Below, in pieces: positions 35,456 to 45,048 of a stretch of 64,000 bases of DNA. The position numbers were made by a program, and so were the translations under genes. The stretch comes from Rickettsia endosymbiont of Ceutorhynchus obstrictus. GTDB lineage: Bacteria; Pseudomonadota; Alphaproteobacteria; Rickettsiales; Rickettsiaceae. Within the stretch, counting starts at the first letter, position 1. Every line of letters begins with the position of its first letter. The notes below the pieces were generated by a model. The model was not told the DNA's origin. It made no database searches and saw only the letters and a list, made by a program, of their open reading frames with translations. The stretch covers positions 496,001 to 560,000 of the forward strand of contig NZ_OZ032162.1 of the NCBI RefSeq assembly GCF_964026565.1, given 5' to 3'.

Positions 35456-36805
35456 ATGATTACCTCATCGCAAAAACAAAATATAGGTATTTTCGGTCTT
35501 GGTAAAACCGGTCTATCAGTTTATGAAGTATTGAAAGAGGAAGCACAAATAATCGTTTATGACGATTCTAAAGATAGTAGGGATATATTTACCGATTTAT
35601 ACGGAGAAAAATATCTAACTAATTTAACAAATTCTAAATGGCAAAGCTGCGATAAAATCATACTAAGCCCGGGTATTCCGTTCGATCATGAAATAGTCGA
35701 GTTAGCAAGCCGTTATAACATACCGATTATTTCGGATATAGATTTATTATTTGAAAATTCTAAAAATTCCAATTTCATTGCCGTTACCGGTACGAACGGT
35801 AAAAGCACTAGCACTGCCTTAATCAGTCATATTTTAAATTTAAACGGTTTTGATTATCCCGCTGTCGGCAATATAGGGCTTCCTGCTTTAAAAGCCGGAA
35901 CGGGTAGAGCGGGTTACGTGCTTGAATTATCTTCTTTCCAACTAGATTTAATAAAAATTTTTAAAGCCAATATAGCAATACTCCTTAATATTACGCCCGA
36001 TCATTTAGATAGGCATAAAAATATGGATTCCTATATTGCCGCTAAATGTAAAATTTTTGACCGCATGGCTAAAGATGATTATGCAATAATTAACATTGAT
36101 AACGATTATTCTAAAGAAATTTTTTTAAAACTGGAACAAGAACAAAATATAAATTTAATTCCTTTTTCGGTTACTAAAATCCTTGATAAAGGAATATCGA
36201 TTGTAAAAGATAAAATTTATGATAAATTCCTTGCCGAGGCGAGTTTTACTTTGCCGTTTAACAAGAACCTTCAAGGGCTACATAATTACGAAAATATTGC
36301 AGCAAGCTATGCGGTCGCAAGAGCTATGAGCCTTGAGCCTTCGCAAATACTCTCATCCATAAAACAATTTCAAGGTTTACCGCATCGGATGCAGTATATC
36401 GGTAGTGTGGGGCGGGTTGGTTTTTATAATGATAGTAAAGCAACCAATGCCGAAGCTGCCTCTAAATCAATTAAAGCACTTGATAATATTTACTGGTTAG
36501 CGGGCGGAATAGCTAAAGAAGGGGGGATTGAAAAGATAATATCTTCGTTAGTTCACGTTAAAAAAGCCTATCTATTTGGACAAGCTAAGGAAAATTTTGA
36601 AAAAACTCTTAAAAACAAAGTAGATTTTGAAATATGTGAGAATTTAGAACAAGCTTTTAACAATGCTTATGAAGATGCTTGTAAAGATAAGGAGAAGATT
36701 AAAAATATATTACTTGCTCCCGCTTGTGCGTCTTACGATCAGTTTAAAGATTTTGAACAGCGCGGGGAGTTGTTTATTAAGTTGTGTTTGGAAAAAATAA
36801 ATTAA
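35456..36805 (+). CDS. murD: UDP-N-acetylmuramoyl-L-alanine:D-glutamate ligase
   Basis: Adds D-glutamate to UDP-MurNAc-L-Ala in the cytosol. The 449-aa product has an N-terminal Rossmann domain (IGIFGLGKTGLSVYE), the Mur-ligase ATP loop VTGTNGKST at 110-118, the central-domain ITPDHLDRH and the C-terminal domain with HRMQYIG and FYNDSKATN. Length is normal. It is the first gene of a murD...ftsW...murG order, but the 20 to 30 bases usually separating murD and ftsW hold a 2.35-kb restriction-modification gene here. Confidence 0.97.
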   Translation: MITSSQKQNIGIFGLGKTGLSVYEVLKEEAQIIVYDDSKDSRDIFTDLYGEKYLTNLTNSKWQSCDKIILSPGIPFDHEIVELASRYNIPIISDIDLLFENSKNSNFIAVTGTNGKSTSTALISHILNLNGFDYPAVGNIGLPALKAGTGRAGYVLELSSFQLDLIKIFKANIAILLNITPDHLDRHKNMDSYIAAKCKIFDRMAKDDYAIINIDNDYSKEIFLKLEQEQNINLIPFSVTKILDKGISIVKDKIYDKFLAEASFTLPFNKNLQGLHNYENIAASYAVARAMSLEPSQILSSIKQFQGLPHRMQYIGSVGRVGFYNDSKATNAEAASKSIKALDNIYWLAGGIAKEGGIEKIISSLVHVKKAYLFGQAKENFEKTLKNKVDFEICENLEQAFNNAYEDACKDKEKIKNILLAPACASYDQFKDFEQRGELFIKLCLEKIN

Positions 36806-36815
36806 AGTCTTAATT

Positions 36816-39167
36816 ATGAAAAACAGTGAATTTAGAGCATATGCATTTATACAAAACTCTTTAAAAGAGCTTGGTTGGAATATAAAGAATCCAAGTATAA
36901 ATAGTAATGGTCAAGTATATACTCAACATGAAGCTTTACAAAATGAAATATTAAAAAAGGCTTTAAAAAGAAAAGTACCAGAGAATGTAATTAAGCTTGC
37001 TAATAATTTATGGTGGATTATTGAAGCAAAAGCAGGTCATAAAGAATTAGAAACAGCAGTAAATGAAGCTAAAGATTATGCAACTATGCTTAATGATATT
37101 CAGGAAAATAGTTGTGTTTTTATTAGTGGAGTTGCCGGTAATAAAGAAGATTCATTCTTAGTTGAGACTTATTATTTATATAATCAGAATTGGTGCAGAA
37201 TTCAAGTAAATGATTATAAAACAACAGGTTTTTTAACCCCAGAAATGATTGATAAAATTATTAATATTCAGCATTATTCAATTAATGAAGAAGTTATTGC
37301 TGATGAATTATTTTTGGAAAAAGCAAATAAGATTAATAATATATTACATAATGGGGCTATAAATAAAAGAAACCGTGCAAAAGTTATTGCTTCTATACTT
37401 TTAGCTTTAGCAGAAGATGAATATCTAAAAATTAGCAAAGAACCAACAATTTTAATAAAAGATATAAATGCAAGAGTGCATAGTATTTTAACAAAACATA
37501 ATAAAGAAAATTTTGTACAAGAAATTGAATTAAAATTGCCGACTTCAAAAGATAATCATATAAAACATAGACAGGCTTTAGTCGACACAGTCCAAGAATT
37601 GAAAAATTTAAATATACGCTCTGCTATTAATAGTGGTAGAGATATTTTAGGACAATTTTATGAGATATTTTTAAAGTATGCTAATGATGCAAAAGAAATA
37701 GGAATTGTTTTAACGCCTAGGCATATAACAAAATTTGCTGTTGAATGTATTGATATTGGGTATAATGATTTTGTTTTTGATCCTACCTGTGGAACGGGAG
37801 GTTTTTTAGTTTCAGCTTTTGACTATGTGAAATCCAAAGCTTCAGAAGAGCAAATTAGTGAATTTAGAACAAAACATATTTATGGTATAGAGCAAGATGC
37901 TGAAATAGTGGGTTTAGCATTGGTTAATATGATATTTAGAGGTGATGGTAAAAGTAATGTATATGAGGGCAATACATTAAATAGTAAGTTTAGAAAAGTA
38001 AATGGAGAATATAGAAAAATAGATTTATTAACTACAAAAGACACAGGGGAAGCTTTTATGTCAAAAGTATTAATGAATCCTCCCTTTGCAATAGAAAACG
38101 AGGAAGAATATAAATTTATTGATCATGCGCTTTCTCAAATGGTTAAAGGGGGAATATTATTTGCTATAGTCCCAACCTCGACAATTACTTCAGCAAGTGA
38201 TGGAAAAGGAGAAATAACATGGAGAAAGGAATTACTAAATAGGCATACGGTAAAAACGGTTATTAAATTATCTGATGAGCTATTTTACCCTGTTGCCTCA
38301 AAAGGAACTTATGCTATAATAATTGAAGCACATAAGCCACATGATTTTAATAAAGAAGTATTGTTTGCAATAATGGACGATGGCTATACCATGAGGAAAG
38401 CCAAAAGAGTTATATCAGATAATATACCTTCAAATATTGAATTAGTAAAGCAAAAAGTCAAAGAACATATTTTATTAAATAATAAAATTGATGCTATTGA
38501 AAAAGTAATAGGGCTATCAAAACTCAATATATATGATAATAGCTATGATTTAGCTCCTGAAAGTTATTTACAGGCTTTCAACGATTTTAATACTACTTTT
38601 GAAATTACTACAAATTTATTACAAGCTTTTATTAATCAAGAAAAACATAAATCTAAGCAAATCAATAAGCAAGATAAAAAAGACTTAAAAATATTTGATA
38701 TTTCTGAATTCTTTATATCAATTAAACGCGGTAAATGTCCACCTATTAATTCTTTAAAAGAAGGTGATATCCCAGTTATAACTACAACTGAATCCAATAA
38801 CGGTATAATCGGTTATTATGATGTTCCAAATAACATTACTCATATAGATTGTATTACAATTTCTGCTAATGGCTCTTCTTGTTGTGCATTTTATCAACCA
38901 TATAAATTTACGGCAAATGCTGATGTTTTAGTGGGGAAATTGAAAGAAGAATATAATAATCTATATTTTAAAATATTTCTATGTACCGCAATAAGAAATA
39001 GTGCTTGGAAATTTACTTATTATAGAAAATGTAGTAATACAAAATTATTAAAAGATGTAAAAATTGCAATACCACTAAAAAATAACCAAATAGACTATAA
39101 CTTTATTAGAGCAAAAATAGAAAATACTACCGGCTTTAATTTATTAAAAGATTACTTAAAGGAATAA
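36816..39167 (+). CDS. Fused restriction-modification enzyme (nuclease-like, N6-adenine methyltransferase, target recognition)
   Basis: 783 aa in three parts. Residues about 1-130 resemble the N-terminal nuclease domain of type I R or type IIG enzymes, with E70-x-K72 (WWIIEAKAG); the usual preceding Asp is not obvious, so cutting is uncertain. Residues about 230-560 form a HsdM-like N6-adenine methyltransferase with FDPTCGTGGFL (motif I, 321-331) and NPPF at 421-424. Residues about 625-783 resemble one HsdS-type recognition domain (ISIKRGKCPPI, then VITTTESNNGIIGYY). It is inserted between murD (10 bases upstream) and ftsW (20 bases downstream). It looks AT-richer than its neighbours, consistent with transfer; this was not computed. 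Confidence 0.82.
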   Translation: MKNSEFRAYAFIQNSLKELGWNIKNPSINSNGQVYTQHEALQNEILKKALKRKVPENVIKLANNLWWIIEAKAGHKELETAVNEAKDYATMLNDIQENSCVFISGVAGNKEDSFLVETYYLYNQNWCRIQVNDYKTTGFLTPEMIDKIINIQHYSINEEVIADELFLEKANKINNILHNGAINKRNRAKVIASILLALAEDEYLKISKEPTILIKDINARVHSILTKHNKENFVQEIELKLPTSKDNHIKHRQALVDTVQELKNLNIRSAINSGRDILGQFYEIFLKYANDAKEIGIVLTPRHITKFAVECIDIGYNDFVFDPTCGTGGFLVSAFDYVKSKASEEQISEFRTKHIYGIEQDAEIVGLALVNMIFRGDGKSNVYEGNTLNSKFRKVNGEYRKIDLLTTKDTGEAFMSKVLMNPPFAIENEEEYKFIDHALSQMVKGGILFAIVPTSTITSASDGKGEITWRKELLNRHTVKTVIKLSDELFYPVASKGTYAIIIEAHKPHDFNKEVLFAIMDDGYTMRKAKRVISDNIPSNIELVKQKVKEHILLNNKIDAIEKVIGLSKLNIYDNSYDLAPESYLQAFNDFNTTFEITTNLLQAFINQEKHKSKQINKQDKKDLKIFDISEFFISIKRGKCPPINSLKEGDIPVITTTESNNGIIGYYDVPNNITHIDCITISANGSSCCAFYQPYKFTANADVLVGKLKEEYNNLYFKIFLCTAIRNSAWKFTYYRKCSNTKLLKDVKIAIPLKNNQIDYNFIRAKIENTTGFNLLKDYLKE

Positions 39168-39187
39168 AAATTTTTAAAAACTCCAAA

Positions 39188-40321
39188 ATGTCACAAAATA
39201 ATCAAATATCTAATAACTTTATTAAATCATGGTGGCGTAGTACCGATCAGCAAATCGTCATCTCGTTAATGATTTTATTTGCTTTTAGTCTAATGTTAGT
39301 TACTACGTCAGGTTCGGCGGTGGCGAACAGAATCGGCTTGGAAGAAAATTATTTTTCTTCACGACAAATATTTTATTTAAGCGTAGCTTCGGGTCTTATA
39401 GTATTATTTTCGTGTTTTAATAAAAAATGGCTTAAACGATTTGCCATATTGGGCTTTATTTTTAGTATAATATTACTAGTTTTGGTTAAATTTTTTGGCT
39501 ATGAAGTAAAAGGGGCTACTCGCTGGATTAATATTGGGGGCTTATCGATTCAACCGTCGGAATTTATAAAACCGTTCTTTGCGGTGGTTATAGGTTGGAT
39601 ATTATCGTTAAAATTTGAAAAAGATTTTCCTAGCTTTTCTGTCGGTATTATACTCTATTTTATCGTGGCGTTATTATTAATTATTCAGCCGGATTTCGGC
39701 ATGTTAGTCATGATTACGGCAGTTTTCGGCATTCAGCTTTTTATTGCCGGTATGCCGATATTCTGGATTATACTAACTAGCTTTATAGGGCTGATAGGGG
39801 TAAGTGTTGCCTATTTTTGGCTGCCTCACGTGACTCAAAGAATCAATTCTTTTTTAGACCCCGATAGTAGCGAAAATTATCAGGTTAGTAAGTCTCTTAG
39901 AGCCTTTGAGCATGGCGGTTTATATGGTCGCGGACCGGGAGAAGGTGCGGTAAAACAAGTGTTACCGGATTCACATACGGATTTTATTTTTGCGGTTGCA
40001 GGAGAAGAATTCGGGGCAATTATTTGTTTAATCGTCATTGGGATATTTGCCTTTATAGTGCTTAGAAGTTTTGTTAAAGTGGTGAATGAAAAAGATAAAT
40101 TCATCCAATTTGCCGCAAGCGGGATAATTGCCCAGCTAGGTCTACAGTCAATTATTAATATCGGCGTCACACTGCATTTATTGCCGACAAAAGGTATGAC
40201 GCTGCCGTTTATTAGCTATGGCGGGTCTTCAACACTTGCTATAGCGATTGCAACCGGTATGCTGCTTGGTTTTACCAAATATAAAACTCCTCTGACTTCA
40301 TATAAAATTTTACAATACTGA
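39188..40321 (+). CDS. ftsW: FtsW, SEDS-family septal peptidoglycan polymerase
   Basis: 377-aa polytopic membrane protein with about ten helices. The SEDS hallmarks are the ATRWINIGGLSIQPSEF loop, the LPDSHTDFIFAVAGEEFG segment and the C-terminal LPTKGMTLPFISYGGSS. It polymerises glycan strands at the division site with a class B PBP. Its start ATG 39188 lies 20 bases after the restriction-modification gene, so it may depend on readthrough from murD or a promoter inside that gene. It is followed by a 19-bp-stem hairpin and a mobile palindrome before murG. Confidence 0.97.
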   Translation: MSQNNQISNNFIKSWWRSTDQQIVISLMILFAFSLMLVTTSGSAVANRIGLEENYFSSRQIFYLSVASGLIVLFSCFNKKWLKRFAILGFIFSIILLVLVKFFGYEVKGATRWINIGGLSIQPSEFIKPFFAVVIGWILSLKFEKDFPSFSVGIILYFIVALLLIIQPDFGMLVMITAVFGIQLFIAGMPIFWIILTSFIGLIGVSVAYFWLPHVTQRINSFLDPDSSENYQVSKSLRAFEHGGLYGRGPGEGAVKQVLPDSHTDFIFAVAGEEFGAIICLIVIGIFAFIVLRSFVKVVNEKDKFIQFAASGIIAQLGLQSIINIGVTLHLLPTKGMTLPFISYGGSSTLAIAIATGMLLGFTKYKTPLTSYKILQY

Positions 40322-40397
40322 AATAGACCTCTTGCGAAACTCTATTTCTTCTGGTAATTTGTACGTCGAGCCTAGACTCGAATCCTCACATAACGCG

Positions 40398-40438
40398 AAC
40401 TATGGATAAGTTTTTATTTTAAAAACTTATCCATAGTT
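40398..40438. terminator. Long perfect hairpin after ftsW
   Basis: A 19-bp perfect stem (40398-40416 with 40420-40438) with a TTT loop; the arms begin AACTATGGATAAG. It lies 77 bases after the ftsW stop. It could terminate ftsW transcripts, but it lacks a clean T-run after the stem, and the arm sequence TAACGCGAACTATG also occurs in the block at 7293, so it may be a repeat element instead. Confidence 0.5.
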
Positions 40439-40440
40439 GG

Positions 40441-40640
40441 GATTCACGTGGCGTTGTTGCATGGCTCAAATTTTCGATGTCATTCTAGCTAAAGGCGGGA
40501 ATCTAGAAAAAATACTTAAAATAAATAAAATTATATAAAAATTTACTATATAATTCGCTTAAATACTTTCTGGATTCCCGCCTTCGCGGGAATGACATAC
40601 TGCTGCTTTTATCGAACCATGCAACAAAGTCGGTTCACGT
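40441..40640. mobile_element. GGCGTTG-family element between ftsW and murG with 9-bp flank repeat
   Basis: The element spans 40450-40631 (182 bp), with ends GGCGTTGTTGCATGGCTC and GAACCATGCAACAAAGTC. The flanks are GATTCACGT (40441-40449) and GGTTCACGT (40632-40640), identical at 8 of 9 positions. Inside are AAGGCGGGAATC, an AT-rich centre without the CCTGAA hairpins, and CCCGCCTTCGCGGG. It is the second case supporting 9-bp target duplication for this family. Confidence 0.7.
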
Positions 40641-40721
40641 ACGAAAAAGTACGCTATGGTTCGAGGTAAAGTGTATCCTTCAAATTCCCGAGAATAAGCG
40701 AGTTTGGCAAAAGGTCTAATT

Positions 40722-41912
40722 ATGAAAAAAATAATTTTAGTAGCAGGCGGCACAGGGGGGCATTTTTTTGCTGCCACGGCTATTGGCGAAGAATTAATAA
40801 GCAGAGGCTACGAAGTGCATCTTATTACTGATCTTAGATGTCAAAAATATATAATACCGCTTCCCAAATTAACATTTCATATAATAGACTTAAAAAGATA
40901 TCCTACATCTTCTTTACAAAAAATTAGGTTTTTCATAGCTTTGCTAGCTAGTGTTTATAAATCTATCAGACTATTATATACTCTTAAAGCAAGTGTTGTT
41001 GTGGGATTTGGAGGGTATCCGGTTGTGTCTTCAATGTTTGCAGCTTTGTATTTAAGGATGCCGATCATAATTCATGAACAAAATTCTTATTTAGGAAAAG
41101 TTAATAAGTTTTTTGCAAAATTTGCTACAAAAATTGCTTTAGCTTATGAGCAAACAAAGAATTTACCTAATACCCTAAAAAACAAACCTGTAATTACCGG
41201 AGGAGTAGTTAGGGAAAGTATTAGAGATATAGACGAGTACGTCATTGCGAGGAGTGGCAAAGCCACGACGCGGCAATCCAGAGAAAAACTAGTATTATTA
41301 GATAATGTTTTTCCGGATAGCCACGGCGCTAAGGAGCGCCTCACTATGACGGATTCAAGAGCAGGGGATAACATCTTCAGAATATTTATTTTCGGTGGAA
41401 GCCAAGGAGCTAAAATATTTTCTGAATTACTACCTAGAAGCATAAAATTTTTAATACAAAAACATCCGGAATTAAAATTACATATTACCCAACAGGCGGC
41501 AAAGGATGATCAAGTAGAGATTAAAAAAATATATTCGCAATTAAATATTCGTTATGAGTTGGCAGAATTTTTTGAGGATATCGCTCACCGATATCAAAAT
41601 ACGGATTTAGTAATTTCACGAGCCGGAGCCTCTACTATAGAAGAATTAACCTATATAGGTATGCCGGCTATTTTTATCCCCCTTCCTATAGCGTCAGAAA
41701 ATCATCAATTTTATAATGCAAAATTACTAGAGGATGCAGGGGCGGGGTGGTGCATGGAGCAGGTAGGCATTTCTGAAGTAAAATTAGCCGATAAAATATT
41801 AATGCTAATAAAAAACCGTAATATGTTAGCACGAGCGTCAAAAAATTTATTGAAAAGAAAAAAAGAAGGTCATAGACTTTTGAGTGATTTGATAGAAGAG
41901 GTAGTAAATTAG
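40722..41912 (+). CDS. murG: MurG, lipid II synthase, with in-frame repeat insertion
   Basis: GT28 glycosyltransferase that transfers GlcNAc from UDP-GlcNAc to lipid I on the inner membrane face. 396 aa, above the usual 355-365. GGTGGH at 9-14, HEQNSYLGKVN, FGGSQGAK and the C-terminal ISRAGASTIEEL segment are present. Residues about 173-210 (VIARSGKATTRQSREK...KERLTMTD) are foreign: their DNA is a palindromic 'cgtcattgcgagg' repeat. They fall in the linker between the two Rossmann domains, where an extra loop could be tolerated. ATG 40722 has AAGG eight bases upstream; a TTG at 40704 is less likely. Confidence 0.95.
   Translation: MKKIILVAGGTGGHFFAATAIGEELISRGYEVHLITDLRCQKYIIPLPKLTFHIIDLKRYPTSSLQKIRFFIALLASVYKSIRLLYTLKASVVVGFGGYPVVSSMFAALYLRMPIIIHEQNSYLGKVNKFFAKFATKIALAYEQTKNLPNTLKNKPVITGGVVRESIRDIDEYVIARSGKATTRQSREKLVLLDNVFPDSHGAKERLTMTDSRAGDNIFRIFIFGGSQGAKIFSELLPRSIKFLIQKHPELKLHITQQAAKDDQVEIKKIYSQLNIRYELAEFFEDIAHRYQNTDLVISRAGASTIEELTYIGMPAIFIPLPIASENHQFYNAKLLEDAGAGWCMEQVGISEVKLADKILMLIKNRNMLARASKNLLKRKKEGHRLLSDLIEEVVN
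41240..41351 (+). repeat. Palindromic repeat inserted in frame in murG
   Basis: The arms CGTCATTGCGAGG (41240-41252) and CCTCACTATGACG (41339-41351) are inverted repeats with two mismatches. The sequence between carries the GGCAAAGCCACGACGCGGCA hairpin and a GCCACGGCGCTAAGGAGCGCC hairpin typical of the intergenic repeats. The murG frame stays open through it, adding about 38 codons. Confidence 0.8.
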
Positions 41913-41934
41913 TATGTGATGTTATTTCCCTGCT

Positions 41935-42170
41935 GCATTGGCCGCGTGGATCAAAAATTGTCTCAAAGAATATGTCATTCCCGCCGTTGCTCAGCGTTGT
42001 TGTATGGCTCGAATTTTTGCAAAGCGTTCGGTGTCATCTAGTTGCTTGACCACGGCATCCAGTCTTTTTATTAAGGCTTTTTCCGGATACCGTGGAGGGG
42101 CCGGTATGACAAGTTTTAAGCGGTTTTAACCATCCACGCGGACATTGCCTCCTCGCAATGACGGACTTTA
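41935..42170. repeat. Repeat fragments
   Basis: AGCGTTGTTGTATGGCTCG, TTGACCACGGCATCC, a GGATACCGTGGAGGGGCCGGTATGAC piece, the TTTTAAGCGGTTTTAACCATCCA arm and 'cctcgcaatgacgg'. These are broken pieces of several families between murG and the histidine kinase gene. No gene is visible. Confidence 0.6.
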
Positions 42171-42247
42171 TGGACCTTTACCGCTTAAATTAACATTTAT
42201 GCGTGAAGGCGGGAATGAAAAATTACTATAAATAAAATACATAACTT

Positions 42248-45013
42248 ATGACATTTTTACATTCCAATATAGATGTTATCATTTTTATCGGTTTTTTAGT
42301 CGTTAATATAGTAATAGGATTCCTTAATATTAAAGGAATAAAAAATATTCGGGAATATGCTATAGGAAAAAGAAATTTTTCCACAGGTACCATAGTTGCA
42401 ACGCTTATTGCTACGTGGATCGGTAGCAGTAGTTTTTTAGTAGATAGCTCAAGAGTCTATACGGAAGGACTATTTTACCTAATACCGAGTATAGTTGGCG
42501 GCGTTGTTAGTTGGTTGTTGATTAGTTACTTTTTAGCTCCTCGCCTGGAAAGATTCCTAGGAGCGTTGTCAGTGGCAGAAATAATGGGTAATATCTACGG
42601 CAATAAAGCGCGAGTTATTACGGCTATATCGAGTATATTAACGGTTATCGGCAAGATTGCCATGCAATTCCATGTAGCTAGTCTAATATTGGAGTTATTT
42701 TTTAATATTTCAAATTTTTACGTAGATTTACTTATGGCTGCCGTAATAATAAGTTATTCGGCTTTTGGCGGTATAAGATCGGTGACTTTTACCGATGCCG
42801 TACAGTTTTTTACTTATAGTGCCGTTATACCGGTTATCGGGGTGATAGCTTGGAATGTTTTTAGTGATCCAAATATTACGGTTAACTCGGTTGTGCAAAG
42901 CCATATGGTTGATTTTCACGAGTTATTTAGTTATAAAAGTCCTAAATTTTGGATGTCACTAAGTATTTTTGTATATTTTTCTATTCCGTCCCTCGGTCCG
43001 TCAATTTTTCAACGAATTTTAATGGCAAAAGACACGAGGCAAATATCGAACTCTTTTTTCATTGCCGTTATAATATGTTTTTGCTTATCGGCACTGTTTA
43101 TTTGGATTGCCATGTTATTATTGTCCCAAGCTCCGAATATTGAGCCGAATATATTATTTTTGCAAATTATTAAAAGCTATACGGGGTTTAAGGGGTTAAT
43201 AGTCGGCGGAATTATGGCGATGATAATATCAAGTACTAATTCTTATATTAATGTTGCTACCGTGACTTTTTCAAACGATTTAGCTAAAAAATTTCCGCTA
43301 GCTTTTTCTTATATAACGGCAATTATTGTCGGTATATTAGGTTTTATTTTATCGCTTTATACGAAAAATTTAGTAAATCTATTTTTGATTGTAACCGGCT
43401 TTTATGCGCCGTTAGTTACTATGCCGTTAATTTTGTTAATATTCGGTTTTCGCTCGACTGCTAAATCCTTTTTTATCGGCATGGCTGCTGCAATAATAAC
43501 TAACTTATTATGGTATTTATTTTCTTTAAGAGAATTTACCGGCATATATGCAATATTACCGGCAACGCTCGCGAATGTAATATTTTTTATCGGTAGTCAT
43601 TATATTTTGAAGCAGCCCGGTGGATTTAATTCTTTCGAGTTGCCTTTAGCATTAAAAATATTAAGGTTGGAGCGAAAACGTCAATTAATAAAATTATATA
43701 GTTTAGCAAGAACATTTAACATTTTTAAATTTTGGCGAAATACGCTGCCTAAACAAGAAATTACTTATAGCTATGTCGGTGTATTTATTGTTGCGTCTAT
43801 TTTTTCCTCTTTATATACCACTCCTGCCGGTAAAATAAAAAATCATTTAGAGATATATAATTTTATTTATCACTGTGTGCTTGCCGTTTCAACGATTCTT
43901 ATAACTTATCCGTTATGGCCGGTAAGATTTAAAAAAGAAAATATTATAGCATTTTTCTGGTTTATCGGCATATTTGTTATCTTAATATTTTTTGCCGGTT
44001 TACTTGTTATCACTAGTAATTTCCATAAATTAGAAGTGATGATTTTTATGATTAATTTAATAATAGTCGCGACCCTATTTAGATGGCATATTACTTTAAT
44101 TATGACTATAAGCGGTGTCTTTGCCGGCGTTGAATTTTATAAATATTTTATGAAAGAAAAGTTATTAATTGATGAGTATAATCTGCAAGCAGAGATAATA
44201 TATTTGCTAACGTTATTTAGTAGTCTGTTAATAATTTTTTTAAAACCGAAACAGGAGCAGCATCAATTAATTGAGTCACAAAATACTCATTTAGAAAAAC
44301 AGGTAAGTTATAGGGAAGAAGAATTAGAAAAATTATTAGATTTAAAACATGAATTTTTACGTAATATAAACCATGAAATCCATACACCTTTAACCGGCAT
44401 TATTAGTTTAGGGGAAACTTTATGGGAAAAATATGACAAATTTGACGATAAGCAGCGGCGCAAGGCGATAGAAATAATTGCTAAAAGCTCTATTCGGTTA
44501 AATAGCTTAATGAATAATATCTTAGATTTTTCTAAATTATCGACGCTTAGTTATCATTTGCATAAGAAAAATTTAAATTTAAGCGAGCTTTTATATGAGA
44601 GAATTAAAGTTTGTCGAAAATTATATTTAAATAACAAAGAGTTAAATTTTGTTTTTGAGATTGATGATAATATTATATTTAAGGGTGACCTTCATTATAT
44701 CAAACATACATTTGATAATTTAATTATTAATGCAATTACTTATAGTAATGAGGGTATTATAAAAATTACCTTAGAAAAAACAGAATTCGGCATTTTATTT
44801 AGCATAAAAGATAGTGGAATAGGAGTCCCTAAAGAAGAGTTGAAAAGTATATTCGGGGTGTTCGTCGTCAGCTCAAAGACTCGTACCACGGCAGGAGGAA
44901 GAGGAGTAGGGCTTGCGTTATGTAAGAAAGTAATAGAATTACACGGCGGTAAAATTTGGGCAGAAAATGATAGCAAAGGTAAGACGAGTTTTATTTTTAC
45001 GTTGCCGTTTTAG
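42248..45013 (+). CDS. Sodium:solute symporter / sensor histidine kinase fusion
   Basis: 921 aa. Residues about 1-460 are an SSS-type transporter (about 12-13 helices; ATWIGSSSFLVDSSRVYTEG and FGGIRSVTFTDAVQF are typical). About 500-640 adds further helices. From about 665 comes a coiled linker, then HisKA with the phospho-acceptor H709 (NINHEIHTPLTGII) and HATPase with N, G1 (KDSGIGVP) and G2 (GGRGVGLALCKKV) boxes. The layout resembles CbrA-type kinases, where the transporter module senses or imports the signal. No response regulator is adjacent, so its partner is elsewhere. All kinase motifs look intact. Confidence 0.9.
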   Translation: MTFLHSNIDVIIFIGFLVVNIVIGFLNIKGIKNIREYAIGKRNFSTGTIVATLIATWIGSSSFLVDSSRVYTEGLFYLIPSIVGGVVSWLLISYFLAPRLERFLGALSVAEIMGNIYGNKARVITAISSILTVIGKIAMQFHVASLILELFFNISNFYVDLLMAAVIISYSAFGGIRSVTFTDAVQFFTYSAVIPVIGVIAWNVFSDPNITVNSVVQSHMVDFHELFSYKSPKFWMSLSIFVYFSIPSLGPSIFQRILMAKDTRQISNSFFIAVIICFCLSALFIWIAMLLLSQAPNIEPNILFLQIIKSYTGFKGLIVGGIMAMIISSTNSYINVATVTFSNDLAKKFPLAFSYITAIIVGILGFILSLYTKNLVNLFLIVTGFYAPLVTMPLILLIFGFRSTAKSFFIGMAAAIITNLLWYLFSLREFTGIYAILPATLANVIFFIGSHYILKQPGGFNSFELPLALKILRLERKRQLIKLYSLARTFNIFKFWRNTLPKQEITYSYVGVFIVASIFSSLYTTPAGKIKNHLEIYNFIYHCVLAVSTILITYPLWPVRFKKENIIAFFWFIGIFVILIFFAGLLVITSNFHKLEVMIFMINLIIVATLFRWHITLIMTISGVFAGVEFYKYFMKEKLLIDEYNLQAEIIYLLTLFSSLLIIFLKPKQEQHQLIESQNTHLEKQVSYREEELEKLLDLKHEFLRNINHEIHTPLTGIISLGETLWEKYDKFDDKQRRKAIEIIAKSSIRLNSLMNNILDFSKLSTLSYHLHKKNLNLSELLYERIKVCRKLYLNNKELNFVFEIDDNIIFKGDLHYIKHTFDNLIINAITYSNEGIIKITLEKTEFGILFSIKDSGIGVPKEELKSIFGVFVVSSKTRTTAGGRGVGLALCKKVIELHGGKIWAENDSKGKTSFIFTLPF

Positions 45014-45048
45014 CTGTTTTGCGTGTGCTGTCATACCGTGGTCAAGCC

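Noticed and set aside
40322..40390. Sequence AGACCTCTTGCGAAACTC after ftsW as an insertion-sequence end
   Set aside because: It resembles the ends of some IS elements, but no second end, target duplication or transposase was found nearby.
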